This document shows positions 34,164-41,955 of a stretch of 47,090 bases of DNA, piece after piece. The notes under the pieces are model-generated. The model saw nothing but the letters and a program-made list of their open reading frames with translations, had not been told where the DNA came from and did not search any database. A program made the position numbers and the translations under genes. Origin of the DNA: an uncultured Lachnospiraceae bacterium (GTDB lineage: Bacteria; Bacillota; Clostridia; Lachnospirales; Lachnospiraceae); NCBI GenBank assembly GCA_947625755.1, contig CANQPJ010000016.1, forward strand, positions 1-47,090, read 5' to 3'. How positions within the stretch are numbered: the stretch's first letter is position 1; each line of letters begins with the position of its first letter.

Positions 34164-35438
34164 TTAAATATATAACATAGCATTTACTCGAAATTCTTTT
34201 TCATCAAAATCTACCTTCATGGTACCATCATGATTATCCACCGCGGCTCTAACGCTTTTCAGACCAATTCCATGGAAAGTTTTATCTTCTTTTTTTGTAG
34301 TAATCTCCCCATTTTTCTGATTTACAATCCCATCATATCTGTTTTTCACCTCAACAAACATCGTCCCGCGTTTATACTTTATCTTCATTCGTATATACCT
34401 ATCTTCCACAACATTTTCAGACGCTTCCATGGCATTGTCTAATAAATTTCCTATAATAGTGACTAAATCTTCTACTCCCTCCTTTATATTACTCGGAATG
34501 ATTATGTTTGAATATATCTTAATATTCTGTTCACTGGCTTTGCTTAACTTATAATTAATTACACTATCTAAAGCAACGTTCCCAGTACTGCTGTATATTT
34601 CATTTTTTTCAATTTTTTCAGCTATGTTGCCAATGTATTTTTTCACTTCTTCATTTTCATCACCTATCATGGATGTTATCGCATATAAATGATTCTTCAT
34701 ATCATGTCGAAGTGCTCTCATTCCTTTATCACCCTGCTCTAACAACTCTGCCTGCCTCAAATAATAGTTTTTTTCTCTCTTAATTACTTCTGACTGAATT
34801 CTTTCCGCATAATATCTGGATATTACATCATACAAATAAATTATTAAAAACAGAACGAGTAGCATACATATAACAGATATGACTTTAATACTGTCCACAA
34901 TGTTTTCCTGTGAAAAAATAGCTGTTTCCATTGAAAAAATAATAATACTCAATACAACTATAATAATATCAAAAGTCCTTGGCAATACAATCTCCGTATT
35001 AATATTCTTGAAAGCACTAATTATTTTATATATAATCCAAAGAACAATAGAAATAGCTATATACGAAAAAGCATCTCCATTGTGTCCACTCTCCGAAATA
35101 TGAATATCTCCTAATTCCAACACTCCTGCAACCACAGTTTCTGATGCAAATAAGCACACATAAGTTAAAAAAACAGCAATTATCTTTTTTTCTATGTTCC
35201 CACCATAACATAATGTAATTATAAACAACGTACTCACTCCGACCAGCATATTCAATAACACATATGGCATGTAAGTATACTGTACTGCACACACAACAAA
35301 ACGTAATATATAAGCCGTAGCAATAAGTCTTTTTTCTTTCGTTCCCGTACCAAGAAATATTGTCATAAATTTTGATATGATATATAGTTCAAAGAACGAC
35401 GATAATATATAAGAAATCACATATAAAATATTTCCCAT
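34164..35438 (-). CDS. agrC: AgrC-like GHKL sensor histidine kinase
   Basis: Membrane receptor for a cyclic peptide (424 aa). Six or so hydrophobic segments fill residues 5-205. A helical linker follows, then a cytosolic kinase domain with the phosphorylated histidine in LRHDMKNHL (H245), the N box IIGNLLDNAMEAS (near 325-338) and the G box FHGIGLKS (near 392). The atypical HDxxNH H-box is typical of the AgrC/LytS-like GHKL group. Its start overlaps the stop of the response regulator gene in TAATG, and a terminator follows. It probably senses the product of the agrD gene downstream. Confidence 0.92.
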   Translation of the reverse strand: MGNILYVISYILSSFFELYIISKFMTIFLGTGTKEKRLIATAYILRFVVCAVQYTYMPYVLLNMLVGVSTLFIITLCYGGNIEKKIIAVFLTYVCLFASETVVAGVLELGDIHISESGHNGDAFSYIAISIVLWIIYKIISAFKNINTEIVLPRTFDIIIVVLSIIIFSMETAIFSQENIVDSIKVISVICMLLVLFLIIYLYDVISRYYAERIQSEVIKREKNYYLRQAELLEQGDKGMRALRHDMKNHLYAITSMIGDENEEVKKYIGNIAEKIEKNEIYSSTGNVALDSVINYKLSKASEQNIKIYSNIIIPSNIKEGVEDLVTIIGNLLDNAMEASENVVEDRYIRMKIKYKRGTMFVEVKNRYDGIVNQKNGEITTKKEDKTFHGIGLKSVRAAVDNHDGTMKVDFDEKEFRVNAMLYI

Positions 35439-36151
35439 TATTCTTCCTCCAATCTATTGTATTTATCTCTAATTGCTTTTCTTCTTGATTGGCTTATGGA
35501 AAACTCTTCATTATCTGCCATTACTACATGGTCATATCTCATTATTTGGATAAATTTATAATTTACTATGTATGATTTATGTATAAATAGAAATCCATAA
35601 TTTTTTACTCGTTCATAAACTGACTCAAGAGATTCATAAAAAGTGTCCTCCCCATCTGTTGTAAACATACTTACTTTTCTATTATTTCGAACAAAATACA
35701 TAATTTTGAATATCTCTACTTTGTGACTGGAATAGCCTTTCCTATAATGAAATGTATCTTTCATTCCCCCGTTAAGATTAATGTATACATCTATAACATT
35801 TCTTATCTGCTCTTCATCTAATGGCTTTACCAGAAAGTCAATCGGTCTGACTTTAAAAAGCTCCATTGCATATTCCTGTTTTGATGAAATGTACACTATT
35901 TGCGTAATATTATTCTTTTTCGTCTCACGAATATATTTTCCAATTTCCACACCATTCATTTTAGGCAATTCTATATCTAGAAATACCAAATCATATTTTG
36001 TTTTTTCCATCTCTTCACATAACGTTTCCCCCGAATAGAAAACATCAATATCATATTCAAGAAATTTATTTGACAAAATATTTATCAGCATCTTTTCAAT
36101 ATGTGAACATATTTTTATCTCATCATCACATACCGCAAATTTTATCTGCAT
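35438..36151 (-). CDS. agrA: AgrA-like LytTR response regulator
   Basis: Cytosolic transcription factor (237 aa). The receiver domain (1-~120) has acidic residues CDDE and phospho-acceptor D in LVFLDIELPKMNG (near 57), and the conserved K in FLVKPLD. The C-terminal LytTR DNA-binding domain follows (EIFKIMYFVRNNRKVSMFTTDGE, FLFIHKSYIVNY). It is the first gene of the minus-strand unit and overlaps agrC by one base. Predicted to bind the paired 9-bp repeats before agrD. Only this LytTR regulator occurs in the window. Confidence 0.94.
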   Translation of the reverse strand: MQIKFAVCDDEIKICSHIEKMLINILSNKFLEYDIDVFYSGETLCEEMEKTKYDLVFLDIELPKMNGVEIGKYIRETKKNNITQIVYISSKQEYAMELFKVRPIDFLVKPLDEEQIRNVIDVYINLNGGMKDTFHYRKGYSSHKVEIFKIMYFVRNNRKVSMFTTDGEDTFYESLESVYERVKNYGFLFIHKSYIVNYKFIQIMRYDHVVMADNEEFSISQSRRKAIRDKYNRLEEE

Positions 36152-36191
36152 CGTATCCCCCTTCTGCTATCACATATTTCGCACACGTTAA

Positions 36192-36200
36192 ATTATATCA
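36192..36200 (-). promoter_or_regulatory. Predicted extended -10 promoter of agrAC
   Basis: Minus strand TGATATAAT (36200-36192) is a perfect extended -10. The -35 (TTTCAT or TTCATT, 16-17 nt upstream) is weak. The leader is about 35 nt. Confidence 0.5.
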
Positions 36201-36371
36201 TGGCAGAGCAGGGAATGAAACACCAACTTCTTTGCCTTGTGCCATTACCGTTTTTAGTCATATTTTTATTTTTTCTGCTTCATCCGGTTTAAGCCAATCC
36301 TATACTATACTCTCTTCCATTTTATCCATTCTTGAGATAATATCTTCATACCGTTCCTCATCCTGACACAC

Positions 36372-36415
36372 AAAAAAAGTACCACCCCAGACAATTTAAT
36401 GTCCGAAACGGTACC
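36372..36415 (-). terminator. Strong intrinsic terminator
   Basis: Minus strand GGTACCGTTTCGGACA and TGTCTGGGGTGGTACT pair over 16 positions if G-U pairs are counted, with a 6-nt loop and TTTTTTT after. It lies directly after the tRNA-like fragment, as after a real tRNA gene. Confidence 0.8.
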
Positions 36416-36419
36416 CGCG

Positions 36420-36457
36420 TGCGCCTCCAGGGGCTCGAACCCTGCACACCCTGTATG
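36420..36457 (-). pseudogene. tRNA 3'-end-like fragment, possible attachment site
   Basis: Minus strand CAGGG-TTCGAGC-CCCTG is a perfect T-arm with the invariant TTCRA loop (36444-36428), followed by GAGGCGC and A, like a 7-nt acceptor strand plus discriminator base. A tRNA-Arg-like acceptor is possible. Upstream sequence is AT-rich with no D-arm or anticodon arm, so the 5' half is missing. Such fragments mark the far end of elements that integrate into tRNA genes. Confidence 0.5.
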
Positions 36458-36771
36458 ACCTGATAGATTTTATGTGGTTTTATTTGAAGCCATATATTGT
36501 TATATCATGTATCGTAATCCCTTTATTCATCGGCAGTTCAGGTATTATAACCTGTTAAAGAAATTTAGTAACAAAATATAATATTTTTTAAAAAGTAGAA
36601 AATTCTGTGGGCAAGAATCTTAGGTTGGAGTCTAGGTTGTATTTGATGTTTATTGGAAAAATTCTAGTTGGTAAGTTTCCATTTTTGTAATCATTACCTT
36701 TTGGTTATCATGGTTTATATCTCTGGTAATATAATTTTGCATTTACTATTTTTTTGAAAGGATGTGTTTTT

Positions 36772-37014
36772 ATGAATGATATTTATTTTGCATTTTATAA
36801 TCTGGTGACTGATTCTATCGAAGCTTATTCCGGAAAAAATTTAAAAATCGTGTTTAATTGTACCCTGATAAATAGCAAAGTTTATCTTGAAGAGCCTCTG
36901 GATATTGCTTATCTTCATCGATTGGCACAGGAAGAACCATTTAATTATATTCATTTTGCTTTGCAACCTAACGGATTGCAAGAGTATGTTGAAGCAATGA
37001 ATGTGTTCAACTAA
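36772..37014 (+). CDS. Small DUF6061-like protein (80 aa)
   Basis: A short cytosolic protein resembling DUF6061 family members of Clostridia: an N-terminal beta-strand pattern, then a C-terminal EEPFNYIHFALQPNGLQEYVEAM helix-rich signature. The family has no known function. Start taken at 36772 because AAAGGATG lies about 12 nt upstream; an ATG at 36754 overlaps that site. It stands alone, opposite to the neighbouring accessory operon, and is closed by the perfect hairpin at 37031-37075. Family assignment rests on the C-terminal pattern only. Confidence 0.6.
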   Translation: MNDIYFAFYNLVTDSIEAYSGKNLKIVFNCTLINSKVYLEEPLDIAYLHRLAQEEPFNYIHFALQPNGLQEYVEAMNVFN

Positions 37015-37030
37015 ATCTTTGTTATTTTTG

Positions 37031-37075
37031 CCAAATGAGCATATTAAATTTTTATTTTTCAATATGCTCATTTGG
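37031..37075. terminator. Perfect 15-bp inverted repeat, bidirectional terminator
   Basis: CCAAATGAGCATATT and AATATGCTCATTTGG are exact complements around a 15-nt AT-rich loop. It lies between the converging small gene and the RES-domain gene operon. Confidence 0.75.
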
Positions 37076-37154
37076 TTTGCAGTTTATGAACTCATTATAT
37101 ACTCATCTAAATCTAGCAGGTGTTTTCTATCTACTAAAGATTGTTTATCACTAG

Positions 37155-38234
37155 CTATTTTAACGGATTAAGTTTATAGTCAAGATTTCCAATCAGATAA
37201 TTTTTACTATATGTACAACGACATGCATCCGCATCAAACAGTGCCACATTATATGCTGTCCTATCGAATGTACTAATATATTTGACACCATCATATCCTA
37301 AGAATTTTGCAAAATCGCTAATATATTGTGTTGGTAAATAATCCAACTCCGTATCATCACTCGTAATTGGCTTTGCTAAATCATTCTGTATTTTGCGCAA
37401 ATGTCTTTCATTAATCATATACTTTACTTTATCAGTTTCCGTATAAAACGGAGAATTGTGAGATATAATACTTAAATCCAATACCTTAACATCTCGGTTC
37501 AATCGGAAATTGGCTATTGAAACATAGTCAAAGGCGTTTGCCCTGATTTCTTTAATAGTGGTTTCTTTACTGCTACATAAATATAGACAACTTATTCCTT
37601 GGGAATTCGCCCGTCCTGCCGTAGCTTTGTCAAAAGGTGGTGCTCCCATTTCGCTTCTTTTAAAACCAACCTTGCTTGATTTTCTCGCTCTATATAAAGT
37701 TGTATTTTTCTTTATTGTTATTTCTGTATCTTTTAATACCTCTGCCAACAATTCTAAATTTATATGCTTACTATGAAATCTATTTTGATTTCTGAGATAT
37801 TTTCTGAAGTCTTCCCAATGATATAACCCCATTATTGAATTTTGTAACAAATACTCTTCACTATTCAATTCAGGAATTCCTACATTTCCGTTTAGAAGTT
37901 CATCATCAATATCTATTGCGTTTTGTATTACTCCGTCAATAATGTTTTTTACGCCAGACTCTTCTATATCAAAAATATCCCAATCATGCTTTAATCTCGA
38001 TTCCAATGTTCCCAATTTTTCTTCCGGATAATTTTTATCTAGTTTTCTTTCTGGCACATATATTTTTATTATATTTCCTAACAGTTCCTCAATGTTCGTA
38101 TTGTCTGCATTAACATCACTATCATACAGAAAAACATCATTTTTTCCACAGACCGGGCAGTCACCCTTATCATCAAGTGCTTTAATCTCAGCTTTCAACA
38201 CCTCATCTGAAAAACATTTATCACAACATATCAT
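37155..38234 (-). CDS. Zinc-ribbon protein with C-terminal RES domain
   Basis: A 359-residue cytosolic protein. The N-terminal zinc ribbon has two CxxC knuckles (C4/C7 and C26/C29). A middle helical part (~60-170) fits the HEPN/RES N-terminal domain type. From about residue 180 comes a RES domain: LYRARKSS, then AGRANSQGISCLYLCSSKETTIKEIR. The RES fold is ADP-ribosyltransferase-like, and RES toxins of RES-Xre modules break down NAD+. No Xre-type antitoxin gene is adjacent. Its start codon follows the stop of the sce7725-like gene with no gap (TAA-ATG), so it is the last gene of a three-gene operon. Toxin activity here is an inference. Confidence 0.8.
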   Translation of the reverse strand: MICCDKCFSDEVLKAEIKALDDKGDCPVCGKNDVFLYDSDVNADNTNIEELLGNIIKIYVPERKLDKNYPEEKLGTLESRLKHDWDIFDIEESGVKNIIDGVIQNAIDIDDELLNGNVGIPELNSEEYLLQNSIMGLYHWEDFRKYLRNQNRFHSKHINLELLAEVLKDTEITIKKNTTLYRARKSSKVGFKRSEMGAPPFDKATAGRANSQGISCLYLCSSKETTIKEIRANAFDYVSIANFRLNRDVKVLDLSIISHNSPFYTETDKVKYMINERHLRKIQNDLAKPITSDDTELDYLPTQYISDFAKFLGYDGVKYISTFDRTAYNVALFDADACRCTYSKNYLIGNLDYKLNPLK

Positions 38235-39200
38235 TTATTTATCCCCCAAGAAGTCTCCTATCAATTCCAAGTGATGCATCAAAGAGTACTTTTTGATAAC
38301 ACCTAACCCCGGAAATTTACCATTTTGATAACATGAAATAAGATTATTTAATCCAGTTGTAATTTTTATGTTATTCAATTTATCCCAACTCATCAACTTT
38401 TCCATTGCTTCTTCAAATTTTCTTGGAATATCGGAAACATCTCCATTCGAATCTGAAACAAAATGATGTACTCTTAAAACTTTCTTTTCATCAAAATACA
38501 CAATATGAATTGCAATTGCTAATGGTGCGAATCCATTCTCCTCATATTCATCTCCAACTACAGAATAATCCGAAAATCCTTGGTATCCACGTTTGGAAAA
38601 AGTTAAATGATTCTTGCTAAAAAAATCATCTGGTTTTTCAAGATAATCTACGTTTCTACGAGCTTTATTATACACGTCTTCAAGCATTACTGTCTCTCCG
38701 GAGACGTCATCCTTAAAATCCTCATCTTTGGGGATAAAAGTCATTCTTGCTTCCAATGTCTCACTCATTTCTGCATAATAATCACAATTACCTTTAACCC
38801 TATTAATAAATACATATTTCTTTGGATCTATTTCTTTAGAACGTACTTTATTTACTATGGTCGCATTAACAATATACGCAGGAATGACGGTTTGATTATT
38901 CAAGATTTCCTTATAACGCTCCATATTTTCCTGAAGTTTTTTCTTTTTTGCAACATCCTTCTCTTCAATATCTTTTTTCATTTTCCGGTATTCATCATCG
39001 AATCTCCCAACTTCCGGATTTCTTATTAAGATAATATCTCTATTAAAGTTTTTAAACTTTTCTAATGTAATAAATAAAGTACTATTGAAATGGACTGGCT
39101 CAATTACCGGAATAATATTTTTACTTAATTTATTACTTTCTAACAATTCTCGTAAACATAGTAATTCATTCTGCCTTCCTCTAAAATATGGATAATACAT
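38235..39200 (-). CDS. sce7725 family protein
   Basis: A 321-residue cytosolic protein that begins MYYPYFRGRQNELLCLRELLE, the hallmark start of the sce7725 family. This family almost always sits next to an sce7726 gene. NIIPVIEPVH follows, then a charged coiled-coil-like region (~75-100) and a C-terminal part with KRGYQGFSDYSVVG. No catalytic motif is known. I recall the family only as function unknown. Starts 6 bp after the nuclease-like gene and abuts the RES gene, so the three products are probably made together and may act together. Confidence 0.85.
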   Translation of the reverse strand: MYYPYFRGRQNELLCLRELLESNKLSKNIIPVIEPVHFNSTLFITLEKFKNFNRDIILIRNPEVGRFDDEYRKMKKDIEEKDVAKKKKLQENMERYKEILNNQTVIPAYIVNATIVNKVRSKEIDPKKYVFINRVKGNCDYYAEMSETLEARMTFIPKDEDFKDDVSGETVMLEDVYNKARRNVDYLEKPDDFFSKNHLTFSKRGYQGFSDYSVVGDEYEENGFAPLAIAIHIVYFDEKKVLRVHHFVSDSNGDVSDIPRKFEEAMEKLMSWDKLNNIKITTGLNNLISCYQNGKFPGLGVIKKYSLMHHLELIGDFLGDK

Positions 39201-39206
39201 ACTCTC

Positions 39207-40061
39207 TTACACCTCCACTTCTTTGTTTAAAAAATTACATATTTTATCATACTGTTCATGGTTTTTCTTTGAGAAATACACATAAAAACTTAATTCATAT
39301 GGAATATATTCTTCAAATGCTTCCGCTACAACCAATAATGTTCTTTTTTTCAAAACCTCCATTGTTTCTTTTTGCAAGGTTTTTATATTTATTTTTTTTA
39401 TCAATTTCAGGCATTCTCGATAATATTGAAAATCATTTACAGCAGGTAATTTTCTAAAATGTCGTAAAATGATATCTTCAAATTCTTTTTTCCTTAAAAT
39501 ATTAAAAATTGCTTCATACGATAGTTCCGAGGCATTATATCTTGCCTTTTTTCTGCATAAAAGATTACCATTGTCATAAAGCACATATATTCCAACAGGT
39601 GTTCCATCTAAAAGTTTTTTCGTTTTTTCAAAATTTCTATAACCAACGACAATATTAACGTAACAATATACTTTATAGTAATCTTGGATTTGAGATGCCA
39701 AACGATTAAAATTATCTAAATCCGTTTTGATTTCATATGCAACACCTTTACCATTAATCATTACAAAATCTACTTTAGAGTTTGCAATAGGTAATTCTGT
39801 CAAAGCTGCTGTTGTATATAAATCGTGCTGTTCTAATAACAGTTTATTAAAAATCGTATTCTTATAATAGTATTCATTTCTATATGAACCATCCATATAA
39901 TGATATATCTTACTAATTGCTTTTCCATAAGTTATACCATTTTTAGATTCATACCTTTTAATACATTTAATAAATGAATCCGGAGCAACATCTGCATCGA
40001 TAAGTTTATCAAGATATGGAATTGTAAATATTTTATTAACTAAATAACTATTCATTTCCAT
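39207..40061 (-). CDS. sce7726 family protein, PD-(D/E)xK nuclease-like
   Basis: A 284-residue protein. The central part carries a restriction-endonuclease-like core: E89 in TELP, D98 in SKVDFV, and E110-I-K112 in VAYEIKTDLDNF, followed by the helix RLASQIQDYYKVY. This is the D...ExK arrangement of metal-dependent DNA-cleaving enzymes. The rest is helical with no membrane segment. First gene of the operon; AAGGAGG lies 9 nt before ATG, and a promoter with extended -10 is at 40084-40112. The family is recognised by its pairing with sce7725. Whether it cuts DNA is not shown. Confidence 0.85.
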   Translation of the reverse strand: MEMNSYLVNKIFTIPYLDKLIDADVAPDSFIKCIKRYESKNGITYGKAISKIYHYMDGSYRNEYYYKNTIFNKLLLEQHDLYTTAALTELPIANSKVDFVMINGKGVAYEIKTDLDNFNRLASQIQDYYKVYCYVNIVVGYRNFEKTKKLLDGTPVGIYVLYDNGNLLCRKKARYNASELSYEAIFNILRKKEFEDIILRHFRKLPAVNDFQYYRECLKLIKKINIKTLQKETMEVLKKRTLLVVAEAFEEYIPYELSFYVYFSKKNHEQYDKICNFLNKEVEV

Positions 40062-40083
40062 AATTTTGCTCCTCCTTATTTAC

Positions 40084-40112
40084 ATGATATCATATCTATT
40101 TTAAGTTCTCAA
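40084..40112 (-). promoter_or_regulatory. Predicted promoter of the sce7726-sce7725-RES operon
   Basis: Minus strand TTGAGA (40112-40107), 17-nt spacer, TGATATCAT extended -10 (hexamer 40089-40084). It lies 20 bp from the end of the ISLre2-type element. Confidence 0.6.
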
Positions 40113-40131
40113 ACAGAATATATACTTTGAC

Positions 40132-41824
40132 AGCGTAAATTTACATTCGGATTTTTTCAGGCAGATTCCACCCGGAACTTTTAGATTAGAGTTAGATTCC
40201 CAAAACTTAATTCTACCTTACAAAAAATCTCTGGCTTTTTCAATATCTTTATATAAATTTCATATTTGAATTAAAATATATCTTTTTCCTTGTATCCATT
40301 GTCAGATTCGTCTGCATACTGTCAAAATATTTCCCCATTTGTCCATGTCTGCTTTTTTCTGATGACATGATATCTGTTATGCTGTAGAAACTCTCTTCAT
40401 TTCCTGCAGCCTTTGGCAGTTCTTCTTTCTGATATCTTACCAGTTCAAGCATATCTCCATGATTATAGTAGTATGCTCTAAGCTGTGCCATTGCATCTGC
40501 TCCCTTTTTACACCATCCCTTTGGCAGACTGCTCATTCTTGATGACAGCACATGGCTTACATGACCTTCTGCACTGCAACCCGGCAGTATCCCTTTATAA
40601 CTTAATCTTGTTTTTGCAGGCATCCAGTTATTTTGTACATATTTTGAGGCTTCTTCTATCCTTCTCTTTCCCATTTCATCACCCGCTTCCAGATATTCTG
40701 TCAGTCTCCCCGTTATTTCAATAAACTCTTTCTTCCTTCCTTTTATAATGATTCTTCTTAATTCATTTATAACTTCTTCTTTCCTGTCTTTCATATGTGA
40801 TGTCATTTTCAGCAGATATTCCTGCAGATGGAACTCATCAAGAGTTGTAATCATTTCCGGCAGTCTGTGTCTTCCTTCCTTCATCCAGCTTCCACCATCA
40901 CCGTTCAAATATATTTTTTCTATTCTTCCAACATCATATGTTTTCTCTATACAATCAAAAACATCATCCCAAAAGCTTTTATTATCTGTTCCTGATGATG
41001 TTCTCGAAAAATAATGGGGATTTATAAGTCTGTTTCTTTTACTTCCCTCTGTCTCCGGTTCTATCCCCTCATATACATACACCAGTTTTGCTATGATTCC
41101 ATTATTCTTTCGTCCCTTGTCGCATACCTCCAAATCTCCTTTGCTGATGCGGTACTGCAATGCGATATGATCCTCATCTGCATCTATGTACAGATTTCTT
41201 ACATTTTTCTTTTCAGCCGCCTCCCTGCTTTCAGGAAATCTCAACCTATGGAGTTTATTCATTGCTGTCTGTTTTGATACACTCTCCAACACACTTGCAG
41301 CCTCCCCGCCTCTTCGATATGATGTCTGTACTGCTTCTTCAAGCAGTTGTGCCTCTGCATCATCCGTCATTCTTTCTCCTGTCTCCAGACCCAGCAGCTT
41401 ATCCAATAAATAGCTTCTCTCCAATGTTTCTTTATTTTTGAACAGCGTTTTTGTAAAATTCACTGAACCCAGAGATGTAATAAGGGTCTTTTTTTCATGA
41501 CGGTCAACTACCCAGTTTATCTTTCTTCTGGTTGATTCATTCAACATCTCGTCCATATCTTCCAATGTCTCTTTTATCATTTGAACTCCCAGATAATGCA
41601 GCTCGTCTGTCAGTTTTAAAACATATGAGGCAATGTCTGTAGGTTCTTTTATAAACTCATCTTCTAAATTTTCAAATCTTTTTGCACATTTTTCGTTAAA
41701 ATACTGTATACTCTTATACATAGAAAGCACCTCTCTTTTTAGTATTTGGCTGGTTACCTATACTAATCATAAAAGATTGGTGCTTTCTTTTCTATACCGA
41801 ATTATCCGAGTAAAATTTTACGCT
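40132..41824 (-). mobile_element. ISLre2-type insertion sequence (about 1.69 kb)
   Basis: Inverted ends AGCGTAAATTTACATTCGGAT (40132-40152) and, on the other strand, AGCGTAAAATTTTACTCGGAT (41824-41804) match at 17 of 21 positions and flank one transposase gene. The flanks atactttgac and agccacaata show no target duplication, so the element is old, or one end is rearranged, or the true ends differ by a few bases. Confidence 0.75.
40249..41721 (-). CDS. ISLre2 family transposase
   Basis: Transposase of about 490 aa, full length for the ISLre2 family (formerly UPF0236). N-terminal HTH-like segment with RRKINWVVDRHEKKTLITSLGSV; then SYRRGGEAAS and VSKQTAMNKLHRL. The catalytic part begins NLYIDADEDHIALQYR, with YLNGDGGSWMKEGRHRLP and TTLDEFHLQEYL as further conserved blocks. 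The frame is open throughout with no stop, so it may still be active. Start at 41721 has GAGAGGTG upstream; a GTG 9 bp earlier is an alternative. Orientation matches the accessory operon downstream, so read-through could add to its expression. Confidence 0.95.
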   Translation of the reverse strand: MYKSIQYFNEKCAKRFENLEDEFIKEPTDIASYVLKLTDELHYLGVQMIKETLEDMDEMLNESTRRKINWVVDRHEKKTLITSLGSVNFTKTLFKNKETLERSYLLDKLLGLETGERMTDDAEAQLLEEAVQTSYRRGGEAASVLESVSKQTAMNKLHRLRFPESREAAEKKNVRNLYIDADEDHIALQYRISKGDLEVCDKGRKNNGIIAKLVYVYEGIEPETEGSKRNRLINPHYFSRTSSGTDNKSFWDDVFDCIEKTYDVGRIEKIYLNGDGGSWMKEGRHRLPEMITTLDEFHLQEYLLKMTSHMKDRKEEVINELRRIIIKGRKKEFIEITGRLTEYLEAGDEMGKRRIEEASKYVQNNWMPAKTRLSYKGILPGCSAEGHVSHVLSSRMSSLPKGWCKKGADAMAQLRAYYYNHGDMLELVRYQKEELPKAAGNEESFYSITDIMSSEKSRHGQMGKYFDSMQTNLTMDTRKKIYFNSNMKFI

Positions 41825-41916
41825 AGCCACAATAAACCATTTATTTCTCAAACACTAAAACCTTTGAAACTTCTGTTTTGCATTTATTTTTTTACTTCCT
41901 ATAAATCAAATAGTTA

Positions 41917-41942
41917 ATGGGGTGGAATAATTGCCACCCCAT
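41917..41942. terminator. Hairpin downstream of the LRR gene
   Basis: ATGGGGTGG and CCACCCCAT are perfect complements around an 8-nt loop, 14 bp after the stop codon on the minus strand. The T-run is weak, so termination is likely but not certain. Confidence 0.5.
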
Positions 41943-41955
41943 CTGTAATTATTTG

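Larger units (their letters stand above)
36152..36771. other. 620-bp intergenic region with tRNA-like scar and terminator
   Basis: No convincing gene. From left to right it holds the agrA promoter (36192-36200), a minus-strand terminator (36372-36415) and a tRNA 3'-end-like fragment (36420-36457). Further right is a 16-bp near-palindrome CAGGT-ATTATA-ACCTG (36539-36554), then AT-rich DNA with a TATAAT at 36730-36735 before the next gene. The rest shows nothing I can name. Confidence 0.7.

Noticed and set aside
36420-36490. Complete tRNA gene on the minus strand
   Set aside because: Only T-arm and acceptor-like bases are present. The expected D-arm and anticodon arm positions are AT-rich with no fold.
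38607-39029. 140-codon plus-strand frame inside the sce7725-like gene
   Set aside because: Opposite-strand shadow of a well-supported gene; hydrophobic low-complexity product without ribosome site.
41731-41823. Target-site duplication of the ISLre2-type element
   Set aside because: The bases flanking the inverted ends do not match, so no duplication can be claimed.
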